46,638 nucleotides of DNA from an uncultured Lachnospiraceae bacterium (lineage in GTDB: Bacteria > Bacillota > Clostridia > Lachnospirales > Lachnospiraceae). The position numbers were made by a program, and so were the translations under genes. Each line of letters starts with the position of its first letter. Position 1 is the first letter of the stretch. The notes below the pieces were generated by a model, which was not told the origin of the DNA, did not search any database, and saw nothing but the letters and a program-made list of their open reading frames with translations. The DNA lies in the NCBI GenBank assembly GCA_905235435.1, contig CAJOLD010000007.1, positions 1-46,638 of the forward strand, written 5' to 3'. This document shows positions 1 to 18,388 of this stretch, in pieces.

Positions 1-310
1 CGGCCGTCTCTGTTTCCGTCTCGGTCTTTGCCTGCGTCTCGGATTCTGTCTCTTTTGAAGTTTCAGATTCTGATGACGCCGCGCCGCTGTCCGTTCCCGG
101 ATCGGAAGGCGCTATATTGCCGGAGCCGGCAGCGCCGCTTTCATTTCCCGCGGCTTCGCCTCCGTTTTCAGAAGTCACAGAAGTTTCTCTTCCGGCTACT
201 TTTTTATATAAGTTCACTCCCGCAAAGGAGCAGCCGATCAGGACTGCAATGATGCCGATAAGAATAAAATACCTGAGATAGTCTGACAGCCATTCTTTAA
301 ACTTATTCAA
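1..310 (-). CDS. membrane-anchored protein, N-terminal part (cut by window edge)
   Basis: Reading minus from a TTG at 310, the frame stays open to the window edge (about 103 codons). The start is set by AAGGAGG at 319-325, eight bases upstream. The product begins MNKFKEWLSDYLRYF, has one hydrophobic segment at about residues 14-33 (FILIGIIAVLIGCSFAGV), then a linker very rich in Ser, Glu, Thr, Gly and Ala that runs off the edge. This looks like a single-pass membrane anchor with a flexible extracytoplasmic stalk. In Lachnospiraceae such stalks often carry SH3b or other wall-binding domains, but no such domain is visible here, so the function is unknown. A cysteine inside the hydrophobic segment (GCSFAG) raises the alternative of a lipoprotein, though the position is not a clear lipobox. 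Confidence 0.7.
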   Translation of the reverse strand, partial: MNKFKEWLSDYLRYFILIGIIAVLIGCSFAGVNLYKKVAGRETSVTSENGGEAAGNESGAAGSGNIAPSDPGTDSGAASSESETSKETESETQAKTETETETA

Positions 311-372
311 AAACAGGCCCTCCTTGATCTTACAAAACCCTTATTGTCTCCCCGGTTAATATACAGTTTATT

Positions 373-400
373 ATTATATCATAAATCGTGTCATATGCAA
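373..400 (-). promoter_or_regulatory. candidate promoter of the left-edge gene
   Basis: On the minus strand TTGCAT (plus 395-400) and TATAAT (plus 373-378) are separated by 16 bases. The site lies in the 99-base gap after the GDPD gene and upstream of the TTG-start gene. The -10 is perfect; the -35 matches 4 of 6 positions. Confidence 0.55.
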
Positions 401-409
401 ATTTTGTGA

Positions 410-2194
410 TCATACCGTCAGGATCCTGCGGACCCAGCGGATGAAGATCCAGATCTCATCGCCGGTCCGCGCCATGCCTACGCAGTTCCTTGCAAGCGAG
501 ATATCGTCAGTGATGATGTTGTCCACGCGGCGGTCCATCATGACCTCCATATCGTTGCGTTTGTTGACCGTCCAGGCAAAGATCTGTTTGCCGGCATTAT
601 GCACGTTGGATACCACCCGGTCCGTAACGCTTCCCATATGAATACTGAACGCGTCTGCCGCGTCAAGCCGCACCAGGTTTCCATAGGCCAGGCTCATCAC
701 GTACACGGTCGTTATCGTCGGATCCAGTTCTTTGACTTTTTTCAGAGAACTGTATTTCTGCGACGTCACGACACAGTCCCCGATGAAGTTCTTTTCCTGC
801 AGCATACGGACCAGGTTCTCCTCCATGCCTTCCTGCTGCTCCGTCGGCTTCAGCTCGATATTCAGACGCACGCCCACAGATTTTGCATAGTCTATGACGT
901 CCTCCAGGAAAGGCACCGGTTCTCCCTCAAATGCCTGGCCGAATTTCCTGCCGGCATCCATCGTGCGTATCTGCTCGCTGTCCAGCTCCCAGGATTTCGC
1001 ATTGACGCCGCAGGTGCGTCCGAAGCCGGCGTCATGCATCACGAAGAGCTGCCCGTCTTTGCTCTGCTGGATGTCGAGCTCGATCCAGTCCGTGCCGAGA
1101 CTGACCGCAGCCTCGAAGGCTGCCATCGTATTCTCCGGATAATAGCGGGAAGCGCCGCGGTGCGCAGTGATCTCCATCGTATGCACGAGCTCAATGTTGG
1201 GATTGTATCTTCCTCTGAAGGCATTGAATGTATGCAGTCCCGTAAAAGCCATGACCGCGATGACAGTGATCACGCACAGAGCAGGGATCCGTCGCTGCGC
1301 CTCTTCGCTAAGAGGTGCCGGGGGCTTGATACTCTTTTTGCGGTCCGGTGCCATCAAAAAGAAGGTGATCCCGCCGTTCATGATGCCGAAGAGCACGATC
1401 TCCACCGTCATGACGGTGCAGACAATAAATACCCTGCCGAGCGAAAAAGAGACCAGCCTGCGGATGACCCCCTGAAGGCGGAACGCGATGAAAATACTGA
1501 CGCCCATCGTCAGAAGAAAGACGCCGAAATACAAGAGCTGGATCACGATATAATACAGGCCGATGCGCAGCGTATCCCCGGTCTTTCTCTTCGTGATCCG
1601 CCTGAGTGCTTCCCGATGGGATACGCCGTCAAACAGCATCTCGGGGACGATGCCGCTCAAAAACAGGCATGCGATGCCGCCCGCGATGATCAGGATGAGC
1701 CACGGCGCAAGCAGCCGCCAGTCGCCGAAGATGACGCGGAAGATCTCTTTCAGCAGAGATGTCTGTACGAGCACAAAGAGCATGGCACCGCTCGCATAGA
1801 ACTCTTCAAAGAACGCGTTGAACAGGATATGGATCCGCCCCTTTTCTTTCAGCAGATCCCCCGTTCTGCGCATGGTAAACCGGAACGTATCCGTAACGCC
1901 CGGTCCTTTGTGTTTCTCCGTTTCGGAATACAGAAGATAGATCACACTCACCCTGTCGGCAAGGGAATAGAGTGCCAGAAGCGCAAAAAGGACAACTCCC
2001 GACACCAGCACAGAAGGATGGCGGAGGAATCGTCCCAGATTTTCCCTTGTAATATACCGATAGCCCGAGATCCGCATGGAGATCTGCAGGGCGCAGTTCA
2101 TGACAAGGAAAAAAAAGTCAAAAGCCGCGATCTTATATAGGATCTGAAATCTGAAAAAAGCGCCAAAACGCCCTCTCTTATTTGCATGTGCCAC
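410..2194 (-). CDS. membrane-integrated glycerophosphodiester phosphodiesterase
   Basis: The 594-residue product has about 330 residues of hydrophobic N-terminal domain (several membrane segments, for example residues 60-80, 134-150, 160-182, 210-238, 255-282 and 303-320) followed by a GDPD catalytic domain from about 342 to 575. Catalytic landmarks are HRG at 345-347, the metal-binding ELD near 372-374 and MHD at 386-388. GDPD enzymes hydrolyse glycerophosphodiesters to glycerol-3-phosphate and an alcohol. Fusion to this type of membrane domain is known in Firmicutes and suggests action on lipid- or teichoic-acid-derived substrates at the membrane, which is inference. The start is a GTG at 2194 with only a weak ribosome site, so the N-terminus is uncertain. 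It follows znuB by 80 bases and has its own candidate promoter. Confidence 0.9.
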   Translation of the reverse strand: MAHANKRGRFGAFFRFQILYKIAAFDFFFLVMNCALQISMRISGYRYITRENLGRFLRHPSVLVSGVVLFALLALYSLADRVSVIYLLYSETEKHKGPGVTDTFRFTMRRTGDLLKEKGRIHILFNAFFEEFYASGAMLFVLVQTSLLKEIFRVIFGDWRLLAPWLILIIAGGIACLFLSGIVPEMLFDGVSHREALRRITKRKTGDTLRIGLYYIVIQLLYFGVFLLTMGVSIFIAFRLQGVIRRLVSFSLGRVFIVCTVMTVEIVLFGIMNGGITFFLMAPDRKKSIKPPAPLSEEAQRRIPALCVITVIAVMAFTGLHTFNAFRGRYNPNIELVHTMEITAHRGASRYYPENTMAAFEAAVSLGTDWIELDIQQSKDGQLFVMHDAGFGRTCGVNAKSWELDSEQIRTMDAGRKFGQAFEGEPVPFLEDVIDYAKSVGVRLNIELKPTEQQEGMEENLVRMLQEKNFIGDCVVTSQKYSSLKKVKELDPTITTVYVMSLAYGNLVRLDAADAFSIHMGSVTDRVVSNVHNAGKQIFAWTVNKRNDMEVMMDRRVDNIITDDISLARNCVGMARTGDEIWIFIRWVRRILTV

Positions 2195-2240
2195 TGTTTT
2201 CGCCCCGCAAAATAAGCATTCTTTCTCAGTCTGTACTTAT

Positions 2241-2269
2241 ATTGTGGCCCATTTGTGCGGCTTTGTCAA
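2241..2269 (-). promoter_or_regulatory. candidate promoter of the GDPD gene
   Basis: Minus strand TTGACA (plus 2264-2269), 17-base spacer, CACAAT (plus 2241-2246), in the short gap between znuB and the GDPD gene. The -35 is perfect, the -10 matches 4 of 6. It would let the phosphodiesterase be expressed apart from the zinc operon. Confidence 0.5.
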
Positions 2270-2274
2270 ACGTT

Positions 2275-3111
2275 CTACGCTCTTCTCACACGCGAGATGA
2301 GGCAGCAGATCAGGAAGGCGGCGATATCCACCGCGACGATCGTGGAGCCCACGGGCGTCTCCCAGAGGATCGATCCGAGCATGCCTGTCAGGGTACAGAC
2401 GACCGAGAGCACCGCAGAACAGACCGTTACGGACAGAAAGCTGCTGAAAAGGCGCATTGCCGAAAGCGCCGGGAAGATGATCAGCGCGGAGATCAGCAGC
2501 GATCCCACCAGGTTCATGGCTAGAACGATGATCACGGCGACGATGACGGCGATCAGCAGATTGAACTTTTCCGCGTCCGTCCCCGTCGCCTGCGCGAAGG
2601 ATTCATCGAATGTGACCGCAAAGATCTTATGATAGAAAAAGATAAAGCAACCGATCACGATCACCGATACCGCTATACAGAGAGCGACCTCCGCGGACGA
2701 AAGCGTAAGGATGGACGTCGAACCGAAGAGGGAACTGCAGACGTCCCCGGAGAGATTCGACGAGGTCGAAAAGATATTCATCAGAAGATAGCCGATCCCG
2801 AGCGATCCGACGGAAAGGATCGCGATGGCAGCGTCCCCGCGGATCTTCGCATTCTGCCCCGGCCGAAGCAGAAGGATGGCGCAGAGCACCGTCACCGGCA
2901 GCACGATGAGCATCGAATTTGCGACGTGCAGTACCGCGGCGATGGCCATCGCCCCGAAGGCGACATGCGAGAGGCCGTCTCCGATGAAGGAAAACCGCTT
3001 GAGCACGAGCGAGACGCCCAGCAGGGAAGCGCAGAGCGCCGTGAGCACCCCTACGATGACGGCATAGCGGACAAAAGGATAGGCAAGATACATCCTGAGT
3101 GTTTCGATCAT
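2275..3111 (-). CDS. znuB: zinc/manganese ABC transporter, permease (ZnuB/ABC-3 family)
   Basis: A 278-residue polytopic membrane protein of the ABC-3 permease family, with about eight or nine hydrophobic segments. Family-typical text includes GDGLSHVAFGAMAIA near residues 44-58 and DESFAQATGTDAEKFN near 169-184. It would form the membrane channel for high-affinity import of Zn(II) or Mn(II), powered by the neighbouring ATPase. The start lies six bases beyond the znuC stop, so the two are co-translated. Zinc is preferred over manganese or iron because a Fur-family gene heads the operon, but the metal cannot be read from the permease alone. No substrate-binding lipoprotein gene (ZnuA type) lies in this operon. 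Confidence 0.9.
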   Translation of the reverse strand: MIETLRMYLAYPFVRYAVIVGVLTALCASLLGVSLVLKRFSFIGDGLSHVAFGAMAIAAVLHVANSMLIVLPVTVLCAILLLRPGQNAKIRGDAAIAILSVGSLGIGYLLMNIFSTSSNLSGDVCSSLFGSTSILTLSSAEVALCIAVSVIVIGCFIFFYHKIFAVTFDESFAQATGTDAEKFNLLIAVIVAVIIVLAMNLVGSLLISALIIFPALSAMRLFSSFLSVTVCSAVLSVVCTLTGMLGSILWETPVGSTIVAVDIAAFLICCLISRVRRA

Positions 3112-3117
3112 ACCGCT

Positions 3118-3837
3118 CTACTCTCCTTCCTTCTGTTCCGTCTCATACAGGCCGGCAAAAGAGCTGCCCGCCGGAGATGAGAGGTATTCATCTTTTGTGC
3201 CGAAAAACCATCCGTCGCCGATGTGCAGGATGTGCGTCGCATAGCGGATGGAAACCATGTCGTGGGTGACCATGATGACTGTGATGCCGCTCTCGCGGTT
3301 GAGCTGCGCGATCAGATCATACATTTCGAGCGCTGCCTTCGGGTCAAGCCCCGAGACCGGCTCGTCAAGCAGAAGGATCTTCTGCGTCGCGCAGAGCGAG
3401 CGCGCAAGCAGGACCCTCTGCTGCTGGCCGCCGGACAGCTCGCGGTAGCATCGCTTTTTCAGATCCAGAATCCCGAGTCTTTCCATATTTTTCCCGGCGA
3501 GCGCCTTCTCCTCTTTCGTATAGAACGGCCGAAAGCCGCTTCTGCCGAGACAGCCGGAGAGCACGATCTCCTCCACGGATGCCGGAAAGTCCTTCTGGAC
3601 AAGGGTCTGCTGCGGAAGATAACCGATCTCGTTTTTGCGCAGCCCGTCTCCCTCCGTCACCGTCCCCTTCACGGGATCCTGAAGGTGCAGGAGCGTGCGG
3701 ATGAGCGTTGATTTTCCGGAGCCGTTCTCCCCCAGGATACAGAGGTAATCACCGCTTCCGATCTCAAAATTCAGGTCCTCGACAAGGACCGTTCCCTCAT
3801 AGCCGAGGGTCACATCATGACATGTGATCAGCGCCAT
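3118..3837 (-). CDS. znuC: zinc/manganese ABC transporter, ATP-binding protein
   Basis: A 239-residue ABC ATPase from the ATG at 3837. That start is chosen over an in-frame GTG at 3846 because AGGAGG lies eight bases before the ATG and overlaps the GTG. Walker A GENGSGKST is at 36-44, the Q-loop (YLPQQ) at 73-77, the signature LSGGQ at 134-138, Walker B LLLDEP at 155-160 and the switch histidine in THD at 191-193, so all catalytic parts are intact. It energises the ZnuB permease. Its 5' end overlaps the end of the regulator gene by 23 bases, indicating translational coupling. Confidence 0.92.
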   Translation of the reverse strand: MALITCHDVTLGYEGTVLVEDLNFEIGSGDYLCILGENGSGKSTLIRTLLHLQDPVKGTVTEGDGLRKNEIGYLPQQTLVQKDFPASVEEIVLSGCLGRSGFRPFYTKEEKALAGKNMERLGILDLKKRCYRELSGGQQQRVLLARSLCATQKILLLDEPVSGLDPKAALEMYDLIAQLNRESGITVIMVTHDMVSIRYATHILHIGDGWFFGTKDEYLSSPAGSSFAGLYETEQKEGE

Positions 3838-4285
3838 GCTCCTCACCTCCTTCCTGGATGTCTTCTTTCCCGAGCAGTTTTCTCATGCATTTCTCGCAGG
3901 TGCCGTAAAATACTGTCTTATATGGATTCAGCGCAAACCCGTGCTCAGCCCTAAGGTGCGCGCTGACGGCGGCTATCTCATCACACTGCAGATGGATCAG
4001 CTCACCGCAGGTATCACATTTACAGTGAAAACAGACCGGCCGGATACAGCTTTTCCGCCTGTCGCAGAATTCATAGCAGGCACTCTCCGTCCCCTCGGAA
4101 AAATAGCGGCTGAGCAGCCCCTCCTCCACGAGACGTTCGATCTGCCGGTAGATGGTCGCAAGTCCGATCGGCTCGCCAATACCGGTAAAATGCTCCTGTA
4201 TATCCTGCGCCGTCACATGCTCGCCCGGAATCGTCTCAAGATAGTCGACGATCATCCTGTAAGACCTGGTCTGATAACGTTTCAT
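3815..4285 (-). CDS. zur: Fur-family metalloregulator, probably Zur
   Basis: A 156-residue Fur-family repressor. The ATG at 4285 is preferred over longer readings because AGGAG sits six bases upstream. A winged helix occupies about residues 1-65 (recognition helix near GLATIYRQIERLVEEG). The C-terminal half has the two structural-zinc pairs C90-x2-C93 and C130-x2-C133. In this family metal-loaded dimers repress by binding 7-1-7 inverted repeats. One such repeat lies at its own promoter, so the operon is likely self-repressed. Co-transcription with znuC and znuB supports Zur rather than Fur or PerR, but assignment from sequence is not certain. The region before the first CxxC lacks a run of histidines common in Fur. 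Confidence 0.85.
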   Translation of the reverse strand: MKRYQTRSYRMIVDYLETIPGEHVTAQDIQEHFTGIGEPIGLATIYRQIERLVEEGLLSRYFSEGTESACYEFCDRRKSCIRPVCFHCKCDTCGELIHLQCDEIAAVSAHLRAEHGFALNPYKTVFYGTCEKCMRKLLGKEDIQEGGEEHGADHMS

Positions 4286-4311
4286 CCTGTACTCCTGATC
4301 ATTTTCAAAAC

Positions 4312-4326
4312 TGAGAACGATTTTCA
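4312..4326. promoter_or_regulatory. Fur/Zur box at the zur-znuCB promoter
   Basis: TGAGAAC-G-ATTTTCA is a 7-1-7 imperfect inverted repeat that matches the Gram-positive Fur/Zur/PerR consensus TGATAAT-N-ATTATCA at 11 of 14 half-site positions. It overlaps the last base of the -10 box and the expected start of transcription, so bound repressor would block initiation. Confidence 0.75.
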
Positions 4327-4354
4327 TTTTACCCGGAAACGCCGGCCCTGTCAA
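4326..4354 (-). promoter_or_regulatory. promoter of zur-znuC-znuB
   Basis: Minus strand TTGACA (plus 4349-4354), 17-base spacer, TAAAAT (plus 4326-4331). It lies between the tuf terminator and zur, with the Fur-family box immediately downstream. Confidence 0.8.
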
Positions 4355-4368
4355 CAGTCCTGTGACAG

Positions 4369-4400
4369 AAAAAGACCCGGAAGGCAATGCCTTCCGGGCC
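4369..4400 (-). terminator. intrinsic terminator after tuf
   Basis: Stem CCCGGAAGGC (4376-4385) with GCCTTCCGGG (4389-4398), loop of three bases, followed on the minus strand by a run of five T. It ends the str operon 37 bases past the tuf stop. Confidence 0.9.
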
Positions 4401-4436
4401 TTGATAGTTCTTCTGTTTGATCTCTTAAGGGCGTGA

Positions 4437-5633
<1,197 letters not shown>

Positions 5634-5709
5634 TTTAAAATTTCCTCCTTGAAAGATCGCCTTAATGGCTATTGTTGCTCGCAATGTAATCAAACATAGG
5701 CTGTTTTAC

Positions 5710-5738
5710 ATTATATTTCATAACAGTCTACTTTGCAA
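5710..5738 (-). promoter_or_regulatory. internal promoter of tuf
   Basis: Minus strand TTGCAA (plus 5733-5738), 17-base spacer, perfect TATAAT (plus 5710-5715), lying between fusA and tuf. Confidence 0.75.
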
Positions 5739-5756
5739 GAAATATTTTAAATATTT

Positions 5757-5758
<2 letters not shown>
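5738..5758. repeat. AT-rich 10-1-10 palindrome at the end of fusA
   Basis: A perfect inverted repeat, AGAAATATTT / AAATATTTCT around one base. It overlaps the fusA stop codon and abuts the -35 box of the tuf promoter. It could act as an A+T-rich UP element or as a protein site. Confidence 0.6.
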
Positions 5759-7877
<2,119 letters not shown>

Positions 7878-7908
7878 TTTACCTCCAATTTCTTTACTTC
7901 AAAGGAGA

Positions 7909-8589
<681 letters not shown>

Positions 8590-9012
8590 TTAGTTCTTCT
8601 TATCCTTCGGCTTCTTGGCACCGTACTTGGAACGGGCCTGACGTCTGTTGGCGACACCTGCGGTATCAAGCGTACCTCTTACGATATGATACCTGGTACC
8701 GGGAAGGTCCTTGACACGGCCGCCGCGGATAAGCACAACGCTGTGCTCCTGCAGGTTATGGCCTTCGCCCGGGATATAGCTGGTGACCTCAATACCGTTG
8801 GAAAGGCGGACCCTGGCGATCTTTCTGAGCGCGGAGTTCGGCTTCTTCGGGGTGGCGGTCTTCACAGCCGTGCAAACGCCTCTCTTCTGCGGAGAAGAAA
8901 GATCTGTGGCTTTCTTTCTCAGAGAGTTATACCCTTTCTGGAGTGCCGGAGCAGTAGACTTATGAACAGAAGTCTGTCTGCCCTTTCTAACTAACTGGTT
9001 AAATGTTGGCAT
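8590..9012 (-). CDS. rpsL: 30S ribosomal protein S12
   Basis: 140 residues, full length, from the ATG at 9012 behind AGGAGG. S12 sits in the decoding centre. The segment [11 protein letters not shown] retains the lysine whose substitution gives streptomycin resistance in other bacteria, so this looks like the sensitive type. It is the first gene of the str operon. Unusually, it is not directly downstream of rpoC but is separated from it by an opposing vanZ-like gene. Confidence 0.97.
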   Translation of the reverse strand: MPTFNQLVRKGRQTSVHKSTAPALQKGYNSLRKKATDLSSPQKRGVCTAVKTATPKKPNSALRKIARVRLSNGIEVTSYIPGEGHNLQEHSVVLIRGGRVKDLPGTRYHIVRGTLDTAGVANRRQARSKYGAKKPKDKKN

Positions 9013-9161
9013 TCGTATTCACCTCCTGATTTTCTGAGCATTCTTCATCCTGTGGTTGCTGCAGTCAGGTTCTCCTTCTGGCAGTCCGGAACAGGTCGTC
9101 CGGTCCGGAAAGCCCTAAAGATGGGCGCAAAAATACCGCTCACGTATTCGCGCACCATCAT
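9013..9161 (-). other. 5' leader of the str operon
   Basis: About 140 bases lie between the strong rpsL promoter and the rpsL start. The leader has small GC-rich inverted repeats (TCCGGACCGGA-like near 9085-9110) but no T-run terminator, and I do not recognise an Rfam ribosomal leader in it. Confidence 0.45.
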
Positions 9162-9190
9162 ATTATACGGATGCGGATACCCCTTGTCAA
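9162..9190 (-). promoter_or_regulatory. consensus promoter of the str operon (rpsL)
   Basis: Minus strand TTGACA (plus 9185-9190), 17-base spacer, TATAAT (plus 9162-9167): a perfect match to the vegetative sigma consensus. Its -35 box overlaps the -35 box of the divergent vanZ promoter by five bases. Confidence 0.88.
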
Positions 9191-9212
9191 GCATCATAAT
9201 GAATGATAATAT
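9184..9212 (+). promoter_or_regulatory. promoter of the vanZ-like gene
   Basis: TTGTCA (9184-9189), 17-base spacer, TAATAT (9207-9212), giving a leader of roughly 15 bases before the TTG start. It is divergent from, and overlaps, the rpsL promoter. Confidence 0.75.
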
Positions 9213-9233
9213 ACGGAAAACGGAGGTGATGGT

Positions 9234-10256
9234 TTGAGAATAAGGACATTTTTAAAGCCGCTGTCATTTATACCGGCTATTCTCCTTATGTATATGATCT
9301 TTACTTTTTCTTCCCAGGAGGCCGATGTCTCCTCCCAGGTAAGCTACAAAGTAAGTACTTTTATCGTAAAAACAGCCGATAACATATTGGATCTCGGCCT
9401 TGATGAATATCAGATCCCCTACTACGCGGACCGCATCCACAACGCGACCAGAAAGCTGGCCCACATGACCGAATACTTCCTGCTGGCCATCGCGGTATCA
9501 TTTCCGCTCTATGTTTACGGCATGCACGGACTGCTCCTGACCTTTGTCGCCGGAGCCTTCTGCGTTGCCTTTGCCTACGGGGACGAATATCACCAGTCCT
9601 TTGTATATGGAAGGGCCTCCCAGACCAGGGATGTTGTGATCGACAGCGTAGGGATCCTGATCGGGATCATCGTTGTGCGCATCATCGGCTGGACGGGCCG
9701 CAAGACGATCTTCCGTCCCATACCGGAGGATAAACTCTCCCGGAAGGAAAAGAAAGCGGCGAAGAAGGCTGCAAAGCTGGAGCGCATGGAACAGAAGCAG
9801 GAAGCCGCGCGCCGGGAACAGACGCAGGAGCAGGTCCCCTACGGCGCGCAGCCGGGACAGTACCCCTACGGCGCGCAGCCGGGTCAAAGCCCCTACGGCG
9901 CGCAGTCTGGCCAGTACCCCTACGGCGCGCAGTCTGGCCAGTACCCCTATGGCACGCAGCCGGGGCAAAATCCCTACGGCGCGCAGCCGGGTCAAAGCCC
10001 CTATGGCGCGCAGCCGGGACAATATCCCTACGGCGCGCAGGGCGGGCAGCCCACGCCGGATCCCTATCCCCGCGGAGCGCAGACCGGCGGCCGCTATGAG
10101 GCGCCCAGGCCGGAAGCACAGCCCGCTGAGGAAGAGTTTTTCGAAGACGATGACAGTTCCTCCGATGAGCTTTCCGAAGACATGCCGTTTGCAAGGCTGC
10201 TTGGCTCTCCAAGAAGCGGCAGGAGAAAGAAAAGACACGAAGAAGACGACTATTGA
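9234..10256 (+). CDS. VanZ-like membrane protein with nine-residue repeat tail
   Basis: 340 residues from a TTG at 9234 with GGAGG seven bases upstream. Residues 1-160 form a VanZ-type domain with about four membrane segments (near 7-26, 75-95, 100-116, 135-155). Family marks are FTFSSQEAD at 24-32, RKLAHMTEYF near 71-80 and DEYHQSFVYGR near 117-127. A Lys/Glu/Ala-rich stretch follows (about 165-200), then eight tandem nine-residue units of the type YPYGAQPGQ (201-272), then an acidic Ser/Asp/Glu tail. VanZ confers low-level teicoplanin resistance in Tn1546, but most chromosomal relatives have no known role. This is the only plus-strand gene in the window. The tail is low-complexity and probably disordered. 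Confidence 0.88.
   Translation: MRIRTFLKPLSFIPAILLMYMIFTFSSQEADVSSQVSYKVSTFIVKTADNILDLGLDEYQIPYYADRIHNATRKLAHMTEYFLLAIAVSFPLYVYGMHGLLLTFVAGAFCVAFAYGDEYHQSFVYGRASQTRDVVIDSVGILIGIIVVRIIGWTGRKTIFRPIPEDKLSRKEKKAAKKAAKLERMEQKQEAARREQTQEQVPYGAQPGQYPYGAQPGQSPYGAQSGQYPYGAQSGQYPYGTQPGQNPYGAQPGQSPYGAQPGQYPYGAQGGQPTPDPYPRGAQTGGRYEAPRPEAQPAEEEFFEDDDSSSDELSEDMPFARLLGSPRSGRRKKRHEEDDY
9834..10049 (+). repeat. eight tandem 27-base coding repeats
   Basis: 216 bases equal exactly 8 x 27, each unit encoding x-PYG-(A/T)-Q-(P/S/G)-GQ with x = V, Y, S or N. The units differ mostly at third positions and at x, and stay in frame, so the array is part of the vanZ-like gene. Copy number could change by slippage or recombination without a frameshift. 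Confidence 0.95.
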
Positions 10257-10265
10257 TCCTTTAAA

Positions 10266-10304
10266 AAGAGGGCTTCCGAACCCATCCGGTCCGGAAGCCC
10301 TCTT
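10266..10304. terminator. bidirectional terminator between vanZ-like gene and rpoC
   Basis: A perfect 13-bp stem, AAGAGGGCTTCCG (10266-10278) with CGGAAGCCCTCTT (10292-10304), lies between the two convergent stop codons. A T-rich stretch follows on the plus strand, and a run of A on the other side gives T on the minus strand, so it can serve both genes. Confidence 0.85.
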
Positions 10305-10326
10305 CTGTTTTGTTCTTTGGAATTCT

Positions 10327-14100
<3,774 letters not shown>

Positions 14101-14166
14101 GACTGTTCTCCTTTCAAATTAAGTCGGGGGGCTCTCCCCCTCCTTTACAGGCGGCAGCTGTGACGA

Positions 14167-18054
<3,888 letters not shown>

Positions 18055-18130
18055 TAACGTTTCACCTCTGCTCTTTCTGCTGTTGTCTGCCGCTCTCCTG
18101 CGTAAGGGCATAGTACGCCCGCACACACTC

Positions 18131-18144
18131 TGCACAAAAGTGCA
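18131..18144 (-). other. small hairpin at the expected rpoB transcript start
   Basis: TGCAC-AAAA-GTGCA is a five-pair stem with a four-base loop, placed where the transcript from the candidate rpoB promoter would begin. Such 5' hairpins can stabilise mRNA; that role is inference. Confidence 0.4.
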
Positions 18145-18150
18145 ATCTAT

Positions 18151-18179
18151 ACATTAACACAACTCAGTTCTAGTGTCAA
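18151..18179 (-). promoter_or_regulatory. candidate promoter of rpoB-rpoC
   Basis: Minus strand perfect TTGACA (plus 18174-18179), 17-base spacer, TAATGT (plus 18151-18156). The -10 is weak (3 of 6). The leader to rpoB would be about 90 bases. Confidence 0.5.
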
Positions 18180-18204
18180 TGTATATATTTAGGAAAAAGT
18201 AACT

Positions 18205-18388
18205 ATTCGCGGCCGATACGGAGACAGGCCGCGCTTCTTCGTGCTTGCACGAAAGAAGCAAGGACTGGATACGGATCAGGCCTGCGAAGCAGGGACTTCA
18301 CACATAGCCACAGACATATGACGCCCGGTCCTGGCGGCATATAGCCCGTAAGGGCGGTCTGTGGCCTAATGTGTGAAGTGCCGCGAAT
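18205..18388 (-). other. 184-nt multi-stem structured element, family not recognised
   Basis: Nearly every base can pair. Outer arms ATTCGCGGC (18205-18213) and GCCGCGAAT (18380-18388) are perfect. A long stem joins 18295-18315 and 18357-18379 (ACTTCACACAT pairs perfectly, then AG-CCACAGAC with two bulges). Within it are hairpins 18316-18342 (ATATG-CGCC type, 9 of 10 pairs) and 18344-18355 (GCCC-gtaa-GGGC). Between it and the outer arm are hairpins 18233-18259 (12 pairs, one bulge) and 18281-18293 (CCTGC-gaa-GCAGG). A direct repeat, GATACGGA-n-CAGGCC, occurs at 18215-18230 and 18268-18282, flanking the 18233 hairpin. It encodes no gene. It lies downstream of the rplL terminator and upstream of the candidate rpoB promoter. 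It could be a regulatory RNA of the rplL-rpoB spacer, an independent small RNA, or a miniature inverted-repeat element; sequence alone does not decide. Confidence 0.6.

Noticed and set aside
3837-3846. GTG at 3846 as the znuC start
   Set aside because: It overlaps the AGGAGG that is well placed for the ATG at 3837.
9013-9233. A small plus-strand gene in the rpsL upstream region
   Set aside because: The short open frame there overlaps the vanZ promoter, has no ribosome site and no recognisable product.
9834-10049. Regular 27-base repeats as a possible CRISPR array
   Set aside because: There are no unique spacers; the units are contiguous, vary mainly at codon third positions and stay in frame with the vanZ-like gene.
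18055-18135. An N-terminal extension of RpoB starting at 18135 or 18111
   Set aside because: No ribosome site precedes those codons, whereas GAGGTGAA is correctly spaced before the ATG at 18054, where homology to RpoB begins.
18205-18388. The structured element as an insertion sequence remnant
   Set aside because: There is no transposase fragment and no clear target duplication. A miniature element remains possible and is kept as one hypothesis.
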